Positions 35,039 to 46,712 of a DNA stretch of 64,000 bases are shown piece after piece. The stretch's first letter is position 1. The number at the start of each line of letters is the position of its first letter. The DNA is from Chionoecetes opilio (lineage: Eukaryota > Arthropoda > Malacostraca > Decapoda > Majidae). The position numbers and the translations under genes were made by a program. The notes under the pieces were generated by a model. It saw only the letters and a program-made list of their open reading frames with translations. It was not told the origin of the DNA and did not search any database. Location: NCBI GenBank assembly GCA_016584305.1, contig JACEEZ010020241.1, forward strand, positions 22,501 through 86,500, read 5' to 3'.

Positions 35039-35393
35039 TAGTCCTTCTGCCATTCAGCATATTTGGACTCACTGGTACCAGTTTGAGCAACCAAGGTTAT
35101 TATACATTTTCTGAAAGCGTATGATCCAAGGATCATTTTGATGTATGATAACCTTCTGTATAGTGTAGCTGTTAGTTGTGAGACACCCAAATGTATAAAC
35201 ATGCTGTACTGGCAAAACGAGATTTTTATTATTTCCCATAAAGTATGTACAAAGCATTTCCAATGTAAATAGGAGTGGAACAGATCTGAAAATGTTACCC
35301 AAGGTAAGCCTTTATCATCATAATAGGATAATATGCTTCAGTGTCTTCTGCCGGCCATGCGATATTGAGTATATAATATCCTGACCAACGGAC

Positions 35394-36525
35394 TCAATCA
35401 CCCCGAGTGACATTCTCGTTTTCCTGTCGGCCACCTGTTAGAAGAGTAGACAGGAAAATCTGGAGGGAGTCTGGCATGCTGCTGGTGAGCTGATGAGGAT
35501 GTGGTGGCCAAGGCTGAGGAGTTTCCGCCGCTTTTACATCTTTGTGTATAGCCACCGCAGCATTGATGAGTTGCTTCTGGTTGGATGACGCTGACTGCAG
35601 GCGAGAAAGTTGTTTTTGCAAACTTAAGTTTTCTCTAGCAATGTCCTCTTTTGAACAACATTCTGGGAGGATAAACAACCGGCCACTTTCATCAGGAAAT
35701 ATGTGTACACTTGTCCCAAACTCTGCCTCCAGTTTCCGTCTGAAATGTTTCTTTGTTGATTCCATCAACTGATTGCCAGAATCTGAAACGATAAAGTCCC
35801 CAAGATGCTTCAGTAAATCTGTCATGGACACAACCCGTGGTTGATCATAAACTTCATTCCTTATGTATTCAAAGAGGTCTGAGTACCCTGAAGCAAGAGA
35901 TTGTTCATAGCCATCTGTCTCCGTTGATTCCTTTCCAGGTTGTGTTGCTACCTTGGTAAACTTGATGCAGCAAGATTTGTGGTATTTGGCCTCCCCTGCA
36001 ATTAATGATTCTGCTGAACACACTGCAAGAATTCTTGAATGATTTTGGTCTATAGCACACTGTTTGACTTTTCCATGACTGCGTGTTTCAAGGCACTGTT
36101 GCAGTGGCTCGCGGGTCTTTGTAGACTTTATATATTTAGTCTGTCTCTCACAAAATATGCAAACTGCTGGAAGAACTGGCGTGGGAGATGCGGGACCACG
36201 TATAGATCGTCTTCTCGCTTGTTGTGCAGCTGCACCAACTTCAGGACTCCCAATGGTCTGTTTCTTTTGCAGTGCATCTAAGCTCTTCTTCATTGTAAAC
36301 AGAGATCTGCAGTATCTGTGGTAGTAGACATTTGCCATGTCTGAAGCTAGAAGTGGCTTGTAGTTCCTGATATGCACGGCATCGAGTAGGGAATTCATAG
36401 ACTCTTCATTCTTAGGTTGAGTGAGTTCAACGTAAGGATCCTCATCACAAGATGGAGCATGGGTGACGCAGTGTGCTTCATCTCTTGGTCGTTTCTTAGA
36501 AGTTGATCTGGGGCATCAGCAGAAA
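35394..36525 (-). CDS. uncharacterised cysteine-rich protein carried by the TIR transposon
   Basis: From the first Met (36398) the frame has 334 codons. It is open a further 40 codons upstream, through DEDPYVELTQPKNEESM and a KKRPR basic stretch, to a possible acceptor (gatgccccag) near 36518. Features in order: YYHRYCRSLFTMKK, a CIFCER Cys pair, KYHKSCCIKFTK (His/Cys cluster), STKKHFRRKLEAEFG, then a short coiled-coil-like Gln/Leu stretch. Cys/His spacing suggests metal binding. After the stop, one base out of frame, SVGQDIIYSISHGRQKTLKH continues, so the copy is frameshifted and truncated. From memory it resembles a multicopy, poorly characterised protein family of many invertebrate genomes. 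Function unknown. Confidence 0.65.
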
Positions 36526-36539
36526 ATTCCATTTTGTTC

Positions 36540-38220
36540 TTTTTTTTTTTTTTTTTTTTTTTACATGACAAGGAACTGGCCAAGGGCACAACAAAAATGG
36601 GTAACACAAAGCCCGCTTAGTTGCCAGTCCCTATAAAGAAGACAGTAAGAGAATAAAATAAAACAGGGGTGAGCCAATTTAGTTCGGGAGGTGTCTTGTT
36701 ACTCTTCTTTTGAAAATAATTAAGTCATAGGAAAGTGGAAAAATAGAAACAGGAAGAGAGTTCCAGAGTTTACCAGTGAAAGGGATGAAAGAGTAAAGAT
36801 ACTGATTAACTCTTGCATTAGGAAGATGGACAGAATAGAGATGAGAATGAGTAGAAAGTCTTGTGCAGCGAGGCCGCGGGAGGGGGGAGGCATGCAGTTA
36901 GCAAGTTCAGAAGAGCAGTGAGCATGAAAATAACGGTAGAAGAGAGCAAGAGAAGCAACATTGCGGCGGTGATTTAAAGATTGAAGACAGTCAGTCAGAG
37001 GAGAGGAGTTGATGAGACGAAAAGCTTTTGATTCACTGTTTAGGAGAGCTGTATGAGTGGATCCTCCCCAAACATGTGAGACATACTCCATACATGGGCG
37101 GATAAGGTCCCTGTAGAGAGCAAGCAATTGGGAGGGAGGAAAAAAAGGACGCAGACGCCACAGGACACCTAACTTCTTAGAAGCTGTTTTAGCAAGAGAT
37201 GAGATGTGAGATTTCCAGTTCAGATTTCTAGTAAAGGAGTCCTAGAATGTGCATTGTAGAAGAAGGAGACAGTTGAGTGTCATTGAAGAAGAGGGGATAG
37301 TTATCTGGAAGGTTTTGTCGAGTAGATAGGTGAAGAAATTGGGTTTTTGAGGCATTGAACAAAACAAGGTTTGCTTTGCCCCAATCAGAAATTATAGAAA
37401 GATCAGAAGTTAGGCGCTCGGTGGCATCTCTCCGTGAATCACTTAGTTCCTGTTGAGTTGGACGTCTAATAAACGACGTTGAAAAATGCAAGGTAGAATC
37501 ATCAGCGTAGGAGTGGATAGGGCTTTGAGTTAGACATAGAAGATCATTAATGAATAATAGAAAGAGAGTGGGTGATAGGACAGAACCCTGGGGAACACCA
37601 CTATTGATAGATTTAGGAGAAGAACAATGTCCGTCTACAGTAGCTGCAATAGAACGGTTTGAAAGGAAACTAAAGATGAAGGTACAGAGAGAAGGATAGA
37701 AACTGAATGAGGGTAGTTTGGAAATTAAAGATTTGTGCCAGACTCTATCAAAAGCTTTTGATATGTCAAGGGCAACAGCAAAAGTTTCACCGAAACCCCT
37801 AAAGGAGGATGACCAAGATTCAGTTAGGAAAGCTAGAAGATCGCCAGTAGATCGCCCTTTACGGAAACCGTACTGACGATCAGATAGAAGATTGTGAGCA
37901 GATAGATGCTTAAGAATCTTCTTATTAAGTATAGATTCAAAAACTTTAGAAAGGCAGGAAGTCAAAGCTATAGGACAGTAGTTTGAAGGATTAGAACGGT
38001 CACCCTTCTTAGGAACAGGTTGGATGTGAGCAAACTTCCAGCAAGAAGGAAAGGTGGAAGTAGATAGAAGAACGTCTTGAAAGACGTTCTTCATAAATCT
38101 GAAAACAGATGGGTTAGAACTATTAAAATGTAATCTGTATGATAAAATTAGAGCTCAGCTCACTTTTAATAACATGGCCTAGAGAGGAAAGGTTTTCTAA
38201 AAATCTCATTCTACAAAGGC
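36540..38220 (-). mobile_element. Jockey-type LINE, 5'-truncated, copy 1
   Basis: The minus strand encodes a reverse transcriptase in 38094-37228 (IQPVPKKGDRSNPSNYCPIA, ALDISKAFDRVWH, GVPQGSVLSPTLF and the catalytic SYADDSTL) and its C-terminal part in 37127-36720 (LIRPCMEYVSHVWG). A frame break separates them. It ends in a 3' UTR and a poly(A) of about 22 at 36541-36562, as Jockey elements do. The 5' edge near 38220 is approximate. No target duplication was found. It sits in the 5' part of the TIR transposon. A second copy is at 55298. Confidence 0.88.
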
Positions 38221-39108
38221 ACTATATTTGTTGTACTGCCTGTTGTACTTGTTTCCTTTGATGGTCACTCCCATGGTACTTATAAATACATAAATACACA
38301 GCCATGGCTCCTTATTACAGTTTTACAAAACGATTAGTGTAACAATCAAGAATTAGTCTTTATTCACTTAAATGTCAAACAAATTCCAAAATTCTGTATA
38401 TGTCATATAAAAACACTAGGTATATATACAAATACTTTTAAAACTAATAGGCAAATAATAAAATGACACCAAAATCTTTATGTGTCAGAATTCAGTTTTA
38501 AAAAGTATACTAGTATATGTATAATAAACAAAATAAGCTCCCTCGCGTCACGCTTTTGTAAATTCCAAGAATGAACTGCTGACCGATATACGCTAAATAG
38601 CTACTGCATAATGCAGTTTAATACAGTGATATTCTTTTTTAGACAATACAGAAGTATTCTGATTGGCTGTTGCTATCTACAACTGTATCCTTATCTTATC
38701 CATGAATAGATTCTATTTATAGTAACATTGCAAATGTATTAATAATGTACTAGACACTGCCGTTACTGGATAATTCATAGATTGTTATTTATTTTTACTT
38801 TCTTATCACAAATATACCTACTTCGTAGCTACAAGGTTGCTTTCTGATTTCTTTATTGCTAACAATTCAACAAGTAGGTTCAGAGATTCAATAGGAGAGC
38901 AATCGGCTACATTACATATTATGCATCAAATGTATAGAAATTATAGTTCTTTTTCATAACTAAAAGCTTCATAACTCTTAACAGCTACCTTTCTCAGAGG
39001 GTTATCATGCATTTATGAAATCCTTAGTCCAAGACCTTTAAAATGATGTACAATAACCTTGGTTGCTGTTACTGGTACCACGGACCCCCATTGGCAGAAG
39101 CACTATGG

Positions 39109-40980
39109 GAAGAGTATAAGAGTAAGAAAAAGGAGGTGAAATGCTTGGTGAGGAAGGCAAGAGTGAATGAAGAGAGAAAAGTGATCAGAGAACTTAGGGA
39201 AAAAGGTGAGGAAGGAGGTAGGGAATGGTATAAGTTCTTGAAAGGAGAAGAGAGTAAGCATACAGGAAATGTAGAAGAACTAGTGGTGAATGGCAAGTCA
39301 CTAAGAGAGAAAAAGGAAATGGTCAGAGCTGTAGAAGACTTCTGGAAAGATGTTGGAGGTGTGAATGAGCCTGATAGTGACTTAGGGAACATCACCTTAG
39401 GGAGGAAATGATGGATGAGATTGAAGAGTATGTTAGAAAACTGAAAAATGGAAAGGCCCCTGGAATGGACGGTATCCCGAATGAATTCTATAGAGAGGGA
39501 GGTGAGGGAGTAATTGAGGGAATGCATGAGTTGTTTGGACATATATGGAGAGGTGCCTGGTGCCTGGAATGACAGTAGAGTGACCCTCATACATAAGGGA
39601 GGACACAAGAGTAGGAAGGAGATTAAGAATTACAGAGCGGTGTGTGACACGGTATGTAAGATTTTCCGTGGTGTACTGAATGAAAGACTAGGTGAAGTTG
39701 TGGCAAGAAATAAGGTGATGGGTGAAGAGCAGAATGGATTCAGAAAAGACAGGAGAGGTGAGGACAATATGTTTGTAGTGAATGAAGTGATTGAGAGAAC
39801 AAGGAAGGATGGAAGAAAGAAATATCTAGCCTTTCTAGATATTGAGAAAGCGTACGACAGAGTGGATAGGAGAATGCTATGTAAGGTATTGGAGACGATT
39901 GGCATGAGAGAGAAGGTTGTTAGAATAATAAGCAGTATGTATGAGAACACACAGGCCAAGTTCAGTATGGGTGACCTCGAGACTGGATGGGTGAATAGTA
40001 AGAGAGGAGTAAGACAGGGCTGTGTCCTTTCTCCTCTACTTTTTGGATTATATGTTGAGGAAATGGCAGTGAGAGTGAAGCGTACAGGTCTGGGTGTGAA
40101 AATTGGAGATGATGTGTTGAGTGTACTGCTGTATGCAGATGATGTGGTGATCCTTAGTGAAAACCACAATGAACTACAAGAGATGCTGAATGCTGTGACT
40201 GAGTATGGAAGGGACTTCAACGTCAGGCTCAGTAAGGAGAAGAGTCAGGTGTTGGTGGTGAATGGGGATGACTCTGATGATAACAGGATTTGGATGGTGG
40301 GGGGGAACGAAAGAGTAGGTACAAGTACCTGGGTATTTGGTTGGATGAGAAAGGATGTGAGAAAACTAAACATGAGAGGATAGCTAGAGCCAACCAGTGG
40401 GTTGGAAGGCTAGGCAGTGTGGCAAGATGTCGGGCCAACAAGTATGAAGTGGTGAGAGGACTATGGAAGGGTGTGGCAGTCCCTAGCATTATGTATGGCC
40501 TGGAAACAATGGTGTGGTCTAGCAAGGAGTTGGACAGATTGTAAGTAACACAGAACAAAGCGGGCAGAATAGCATTAGGAGCCAATAGGTATGTGGCAGT
40601 GGAAGCGATTAGAGGAGACATGGGATGGAGCACGTTCAGAGAGAGGATAGCAAAGGCAGGACTGAGGTACAGAGATAAACTGCAACGAATGGATGACAGC
40701 AAGTGGGCAAGTTAGGTTTGGGACTGGAATATGTATAGGAAGTGGATGAAAGACTCAGTAAAAGTGGAAAGATGGACAGGTGAACTGGGAATGTTTGTGA
40801 CAGGAGTGATGAGACATGGGAGTATGGCTGTATGCAAAAAGGAAATAAATAGGAGTGGAAGAGAAAGGGAAGGAAGAATGGCTGAGGGGAATGAGTGAGA
40901 AATCAACACTGGAATGGTACAGGAGAAAGGACCAGCCACGGTATGAAAGGTTCTATGATGGTGGCTATGGAGGGGATTTA
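39109..40980 (+). mobile_element. LINE A, segment 2 (reverse transcriptase)
   Basis: The coding sequence continues after the TIR transposon: a linker, then KNGKAPGMDGIPNEF near 39450 and the RT with AFLDIEKAYDRVDRRM, GVRQGCVLSPLLF and catalytic LLYADDVVIL (about 40127-40156). C-terminal parts follow in another frame (KYLGIWLDEKGCE, SIMYGLETMVWSS). At least three frame changes and a stop break the ORF, so the copy is dead. It is interrupted at 40980 by a CR1-type LINE. Confidence 0.88.
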
Positions 40981-43278
40981 AGAACATAAGAACATAAGAA
41001 AATAAGGAAGCTACAAGAGGCCGCGAGGCCTACACGTGGTAGTTCCTGTCACCTAACACTACCTACATCCACCTTTCATCCCCATCCATGAACCTATCCA
41101 GCTCCCCTTTAAAGCTCCCTAATGACTCCGCACTAACTACCTGTCTACTGAGACCATTCCACTCATTTACCACCCTATTTGTGAACCAGTTTTTCCCTAT
41201 TTCCTTTCTAAATCTACGCTTTTCCAGCTTGAATCCGTTACTTCTTGTTCTACCCTGGTTAAAAGCCGTAAGAACTTTTCCTACCTCTCCTTTATTAAAT
41301 CCCTTTATCCACTTAAAAACTTCTATCAGATCGCCCCTTACTCTGCGTCTCTCGAGTGAGTGTAATTTTAATAACTTCAATCTCCTCTCATAACTAAAGT
41401 TACGCATCCCTTGTATCATTTTGGTCATCCTTCTCTGCACTTTTTCTAACAACACTATATCCATCCTGTAATATGGAGACCAAAACTGAACTGCATAGTC
41501 TAGGTGAGGCCTGACTAGAGCCAGATAAAGCTTTAGAATAACTTCCGCACTTCTACTTTTAACACTTCTGGTAATGAATCCTAATACTCTATTAGCTCTA
41601 TTTCTGGCCTCAAATACATTGTTTCCTAGGTCGGAGGTCTGGGCTCACCCTCACTCCAAGATCTTTTTCACCTTCTGATCTTTTCAGCGATACATTGCTT
41701 ATGGTGTATCTATTACCAGGGTTTTTTCTACCAACATTCATAACGCTACATTTATCAATATTAAATTCCATCTGCCATCTGACTGCCCACTCGTTAAGTT
41801 TATCTAAGTCTCCCTGCAATATGTTTACGTCAGACTGTGATCCAATAATCCTACCTAACTTAGTATCATCAGCAAACTTGCTGATATCACTGCTAATCCC
41901 ACTATCCAAGTCGTTGATGTAAATCAAAAATAGTAATGGGCCCAAAACAGACCCTTGTGGAACTCCACTTGTCACCAGTCCCCATTCAGATTTGGAACCA
42001 TTAATTGTAACCCTTTGTTGCCTATTACTTAGCCAAGCTCTGATCCAATGAAGAACCTTCCCATCTATACCATGAGCCCTAACCTTATTTAAGAGTCGCT
42101 CGTGTGGTACTTTGTCAAATGCCTTACTAAAGTCCAGATATATTATATCATAATCCTTATCATTATCTGCCGTCTCATAAACTTTCCTATAAAAACTCAA
42201 TAAATTGGTGAGACATGACCTACCCTTGGTGAATCCATGTTGTGAATCATTGATCAAACTATGTTTATCTAAGTGCTCTCTAATGTTTTTTGCAATAATA
42301 GATTCCAATAATTTACCCACCACTGATGTTAGACTTACGGGTCGATAATTTGACATTAGTCCTCTGTCTGCCTTCTTAAATATGGGAACAACATTTCCTT
42401 TCCTCCACAATAATGGCACATCGCCTATCTCAACCGATTTCCTAAAAATGTGCACTAACGACTCACTAACAACCTCCTTGCATTCCTTTAATACCCTGGG
42501 ATACACTTCATCTGGTCCTGGCGATTTAAATGTTTTCATTTTTTCTATACCCTCCTCCACCATTTCCCTAGTTATCACAATATCTTTGAGTTTCTCCTCA
42601 TCGCTTCCTTTGAACATCTGTTCACTATCAGGTATCGTCTGTGTATCCTCCTCCGTAAAAACACTTAAGAAATAATCATTTAGACTCCTACACATATCCT
42701 CATCCGTATTTAAGACCTCACCTTGTCCTGACCTTAAGGGCCCAACTAATTCCCTTGTCTTTGTTTTATAAACTGATAGAACCCCTTTGGGTCCCTGTTC
42801 GCCTGTTCTGCTACTTTAATCTCATAATTGTTCTTAGCAACTCGAGTTAATTTCTTCACTGTCCTCGCCATCACGTTATACTGTTCTTTGTTTACCAATC
42901 CTGCCTTGAACCTTAAATAAATGTTTCTTTTTACTCCAATGTGGTGTTTTAACTTGGTGGTCATCCATTTTGGATCACTCTTTCTGGACCTTATTTCCCT
43001 ATAAGGAATATTTCTTTTCTGTCCGTCAATTATATTCCTTACAAATGAGGTATAATCCTCCTCAGCTCCGACCTCACTTCCCCTTCTAACCTCTCTAATT
43101 ACCTCCTCAGCCCTGACCTCACTTCCCTGTCTAACCGCTCTAATTATCTCCTCAGCCTCGACCTCACTACCATATCTGACCGCGCCAATTACCTCCAAGT
43201 GCCTTCCTAATCCTTCATAATTGGCCTTTCCAGCTGACAACGCCTTGTCCTGGGAAATTTTCTGCTCCTCCATCCCAC
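40981..43278 (-). mobile_element. CR1/L2-type LINE inserted in LINE A (2.3 kb, 5'-truncated)
   Basis: Flanked by a 5-bp duplication ATTTA (40976-40980, 43279-43283). On the minus strand: linker region (43278-42746), RT (42695-41610: NYRPVSLTSVVGKLLES, YLDFSKAFDKVPH, GVPQGSVLGPLLF, catalytic KFADDTKL) and C-terminal part (41464-41063: LLEKVQRRMTKMI, ending FTNRVVNEWNGLS). Frame breaks near 42720 and 41560 kill it. The 3' end is short and finishes in TTCTTATGTTCTTATGTTCT, an 8-bp repeat tail as in CR1 elements. The linker has three 15-codon repeats (GSEVxAEE) at about 43063-43200. Solo 3' ends of this family are at 6061, 6791, 15437 and 26861. Confidence 0.9.
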
Positions 43279-43283
43279 ATTTA

Positions 43284-43600
43284 CTCTTCAGAGCCAGGAC
43301 AAAGTCGCTGGAGGTAAATAGTCGTATGTACAGATGGAAGAATGGTGGCAGCAAGGTGTGTGTGATGTGTGTGACAGGAGTGGATGAAACTGTGGAGCAC
43401 TTGATGCTGGAATGTGAACGGTATGAGTATGCTAGAACAAAGATGTTGGACTTAGTGGTAGGAGAGGTCGGAGTGGAAGAATGGCGAAAGATGAGAGACG
43501 AGTGTGGAGATGGAGTACCTGCTGGGGTTGTGTGCTGAGTGGAGGAGTGACAGTCGTGTGATTGAGTGTAAAAGAATTCTTGGAGAGCACGTATTTTGTT
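43284..43600 (+). mobile_element. LINE A, segment 3 (C-terminal zinc knuckle)
   Basis: After the CR1 insert the LINE A frame resumes: LLFRARTKSLEVNSRMYRW, then the Cys/His motif CVMCVTGVDETVEHLMLEC (C-x2-C-x8-H-x4-C) that closes the ORF2 protein of such LINEs. One base is lost near 43510; in the next frame coding goes on through SRVIECKRILGEHVF to about 43595. A SINE then follows. Confidence 0.83.
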
Positions 43601-43855
43601 TGTTTGTTTGTTTAGAGGATAATTCCTCAGAGCCATGGTGATCTACCACTGCAGCTTAGTGTTGGCCGAAGCCACCACCCCGGGAGGGGGGTCACAAACC
43701 CCTGGCTAACACCCGGTACTCATTCACTGCTGGGTGGACAGGGGCTCGGGTTTTAAGAAAGACCACCCATCTATCTTCGCTCCGCCCAGGGATCGAACCC
43801 GGGACTTCTCGGTTGTGAGCCGAACGTGCTAACCACTACACTACGGAGTACCCGT
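43596..43855 (-). mobile_element. tRNA-derived SINE, family 1, antisense copy
   Basis: The reverse complement starts GGGTACTCCGTAGTGTAGTG with the A-box, then the B-box GGGTTCGATCCC and the same body as at 20417, including the (G)n-TTGTGACCCCC segment. Its 3' end carries (AAAC)n (43597-43613) instead of (AC)n. Confidence 0.85.
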
Positions 43856-44149
43856 AGTGTATAAGAGAGAATGAGAGGCAGGGGACCCCTCAGTGATGGG
43901 GGACTCCGTGTGGGTGTGGTGCTGGGAGAGGGGGGGTGAAACACCTGGCTGTGCTTCCACCCCCCCCCCCCCCTTTGCTTCTCTCCCAACAGATTACACG
44001 TGTGAGAGAACGCCGGACCAAAGGCTTCACTGACAGCATCCGCTGGGTGACTCCCAACTCAAGATCAAGAAGCACTTTATCACCTTTTTTTGGTAGGAAG
44101 TCCGAGGTTGGTGGTAACACGAACCCACAGCGCGGCTAGGTCGTAGATT

Positions 44150-44681
44150 TGGTCGTAAACATGCACGCTGGCCAACGACTATGCAATGCTAATGCAGAGC
44201 ATAGAAAACACTGTATATAGAACAATTTTGGGAGCCAGCAAATACACGGCAGAAGAAGGATTAAGAGGAGAAATAGGATCCTCACTCTTTGAAACCAGAC
44301 TAATGAGAAGCAGAATATCTTACATCCAGAGCACAGTTCAAGGAGGAAGGAATGCGATGGTGGAGAAGGTAATGAGGAGCACAGTGACAGGTGCAGCAGA
44401 TGTATGGTCCAGAGACACGAGGAACATGATGGAAAGGTTAGGACTGAATATACAGAGGTTACAAGGCATGACAAAGGAGGAAGTGGAGAAGAAATTACTG
44501 GAATGGGATACTAGGGAATGGAGGGAAGGGATGACACACAAATAGAGTTTACAATTATACAGACGGATGAAGGTGATGGGACAAACTGACAACTTGTATG
44601 ACAACAGACCTGACTCAATAACCCTTTTTCAAGCTAGGACTAACAGCCTGCCCCTCCATGACAGAGTAAGGTTCTTGAGAG
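44150..44681 (+). mobile_element. LINE C fragment, 5' part
   Basis: The frame from 44186 encodes a LINE C-terminal region (ENTVYRTILGASKYTAEEGL, RGEIGSSLFETRLMRSRI, WDTREWREGM). After one internal stop (44542) it goes on through YDNRPDSITLFQARTNSL to DRVRFLR at 44681. There a 909-bp insertion interrupts it. It is related to LINE A but clearly another family. Confidence 0.8.
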
Positions 44682-45590
44682 TGTAACGCGGGAAATTACG
44701 TTAATAGGGGAAGGGATGAAGTAACTTATAATTATCAATTAACTAAGGAGTAATTTTCCTCCACTCCTCAGTCCTGAATCACTAGTTAGTATGAGAGGGT
44801 TATATTTTAAACCAGTAGTAGTTAGCCACGTATCAAAGAGAAGTGAGAAGGGGGGTGTGTGTCAGTTTAGCAGACAGTAGCAGACAGACTCCCAGTGGGT
44901 AAGGCCACTGGGAGGTGACCTTATCCTCCCTTGTAAAGGTATGTTATAAAATATTTGTTGGCTAGAGATGTAGGTGTGATTCATGGGTTATTTGTGTTTA
45001 CATAAGGACTAATGGAATAAGTTATCCAGGGTCCCAAGGCAGGGCGCAGTGGAGATGGAGGTGATGGCGGCGGCAGCCCTGTTGGCTGGTCACAGAGTAG
45101 CAGTGAATAGAGGTGGAGGTGATGGCGGCGGTAGCCCTGTTGTGGCTGTGGTGGTGGCGGTGCCCTACCAGTGGCGCTGTGTGAGACAGCCACACACCCA
45201 CGGCTCCCCCAACATGACACCTACCACGCACTATAGACTCTCGTGTTCCTATCGCCCGGAGAGATAAGTGTGGCGGATAATGATTGAAGTGTGGCGGAGA
45301 GTGTAGAATTAAGTAGTCTGTTTCACATTAGAATAGGATGAAGTATGTTTATTAAGTAAGTTGTTAGGTTAAGAAGTGTGCGTATCGGTAGGGGATAGGA
45401 ATACTTAGAATTAAGGCGGTTTGTGAATGTACACAAGTTGGGAAGTGAGACAGTAAAGGGATAAATATATAACAATTAGAAATATATTAACGCGTTGTCA
45501 TTCAGAGCCAACCAGTACTTACATATTTTCTTACATTTTTATTTTTATTCATTTATATTTTTTCCCCCACTTAATGTGGTGGTGGCAGCA
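44682..45590. mobile_element. probable solo LTR inserted in LINE C
   Basis: The insert runs TGTAACGCGGGAAATTACG ... GGTGGTGGCAGCA, so it starts TG and ends CA. A GAG (or AGAG) repeat flanks it. Removing it joins FLR to VTRTVEHTLIVGDT in frame. It has no ORF of note, an AT-rich segment with ATAAATATATAAC near 45460, and a 60-bp direct repeat (GGTGATGGCGGCGG) at 45050-45150. An LTR of this size with internal sequence lost would fit; a different non-autonomous element is possible. Confidence 0.55.
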
Positions 45591-45870
45591 GAGTAACCAG
45601 GACTGTGGAGCACACACTCATTGTGGGCGACACAAGAGTAGATACAGAGTGTCCAGTGTGTGGTGAAGAAACAGAACATTTAGAGCACTTTTTGTTACAT
45701 TGTCCAGGATATCGAGAAGACAGGAAGCAAATGTATAGACTGCAACAGCCGTAGGAGGACAAAGAAAATATCATAGGAAGAGTTCTATTTGACTATAAAA
45801 GTAAAGAGAAAAGAAACATGAAGGAGGTGATACATAACTTTTGGAAAATAAGTGTGTGGGTTGTCACTAG
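45591..45870 (+). mobile_element. LINE C fragment, 3' part (zinc knuckle)
   Basis: The frame resumes as VTRTVEHTLIVGDTRVDT, then CPVCGEETEHLEHFLLHC (C-x2-C-x7-H-x4-C), and degenerates after PGYREDRKQM with an in-frame stop. A SINE head follows directly. Confidence 0.8.
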
Positions 45871-45872
45871 AA

Positions 45873-45950
45873 GGTTCCCGTGGTGTAACGGGTAGCACGG
45901 CCGCCCGGCAAGCGGAAGGTCCTGGGTTCGATTCCCGAGCGGTGCAACCT
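45873..45950 (+). mobile_element. tRNA-like SINE head or tRNA pseudogene
   Basis: GGTTCCCGTGGTGTAACGGG starts a tRNA-like sequence with A-box, an anticodon-like arm CCGC-CCGGCAA-GCGG, B-box GGGTTCGATTCCC and GGTGCAACC at the end. The universal U33 is C, and the acceptor stem has several mismatches, so a working tRNA is unlikely. It resembles Gln-type tRNA at the 5' end. It is probably a SINE head; the body after 45950 is not defined. Confidence 0.65.
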
Positions 45951-46712
45951 TTAATGGTGAGACCCCCTACTCTAACAATAAGAGAAAAAGCTACAACCGA
46001 ACCATTAAAGTTTAGTGAAGTGCAAAGGTGATCCATAACAAGGGAACGAAAGTAAAGTGCTGAAGAAACTAATAGAGATAAAACAAAGTAAGAAATGAAA
46101 TAGAAAAGACAGACCAGCAACAAAGAAAAGTGAAAAACCCTTGTAGTGCTGCCCCCATTTTTGGCTACATGTTAATTTGAAGGGCTCCACAAACCAGGGC
46201 ATACTTATAGAGATTTAGGATTCGTCCTAACCCTGCGTCCCAAGGTTCGAGGAAAGTCTAAGACGCGTCCTAATACGGCGGCTTAGGACGAAGCGCTGAG
46301 CACTACATTTAGCAAGAGTCCAATTTGGATTTCATGAAATATCACTACTAAGAGTCATCAGAAAGGTATAAAAATATCGAAAAACACAAGATTAATATTT
46401 CTATGATAATTGCTGAAGACTACAACGAATTAATTCATCTATAAGGATAATTGTACCAGATATGCAACGTTCCGTTCAAAAGACACGAACATTGACATCG
46501 TCTTCGCTCTATCGACGAGGAAAATAATTGTTTTCAGGACGAGACTTTCATCCTTGGCCAGCTCGAAAAGCAAGGAAAAATGTCCTATGTCCTGCGAGGG
46601 GAATTTTCCATGCCGAGTTAATCGGCGAAGAGCAAGGCAGATGCATGACAGGCCATCGCCAACCACATGATCGCCGCCTTCCACTTCCATAGCGAGAGAT
46701 ACGTCAAGGACT

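Larger units (their letters stand above)
35039..39105 (-). mobile_element. 4.07-kb TIR DNA transposon inserted in LINE A
   Basis: The ends are TAGTCCTTCTGCCATTCAGC (left) and, as complement, TAGTGCTTCTGCCAATGGGG (right). The inverted repeats continue, imperfect, for about 140 bp and share CTGGTACCAGT or TGGTACCAGT, GCAACCAAGGTTATT and GTAGCTGTTA. A 3-bp TGG duplication flanks it (35036-35038, 39106-39108) and its removal restores the LINE A frame exactly. It carries a minus-strand ORF (35394-36525) and a Jockey LINE (36540-38220); without the latter it is about 2.4 kb. No DDE transposase was recognised, so the superfamily is open. Confidence 0.85.

Noticed and set aside
41610..42695. 361-codon ORF as a host gene
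   Set aside because: It is the reverse transcriptase of a CR1-type LINE with a target duplication and frame breaks.
43993..44137. Possible exon after a long pyrimidine tract (ITRVRERRTKGFTDSIRW)
   Set aside because: The acceptor looks good and the frame is open, but no family was recognised, it lies between a SINE and a LINE, and no partner exon was found.
45873..45950. Functional tRNA gene
   Set aside because: A- and B-boxes are present but U33 is C and the acceptor stem has several mismatches; a SINE head or pseudogene is more likely.
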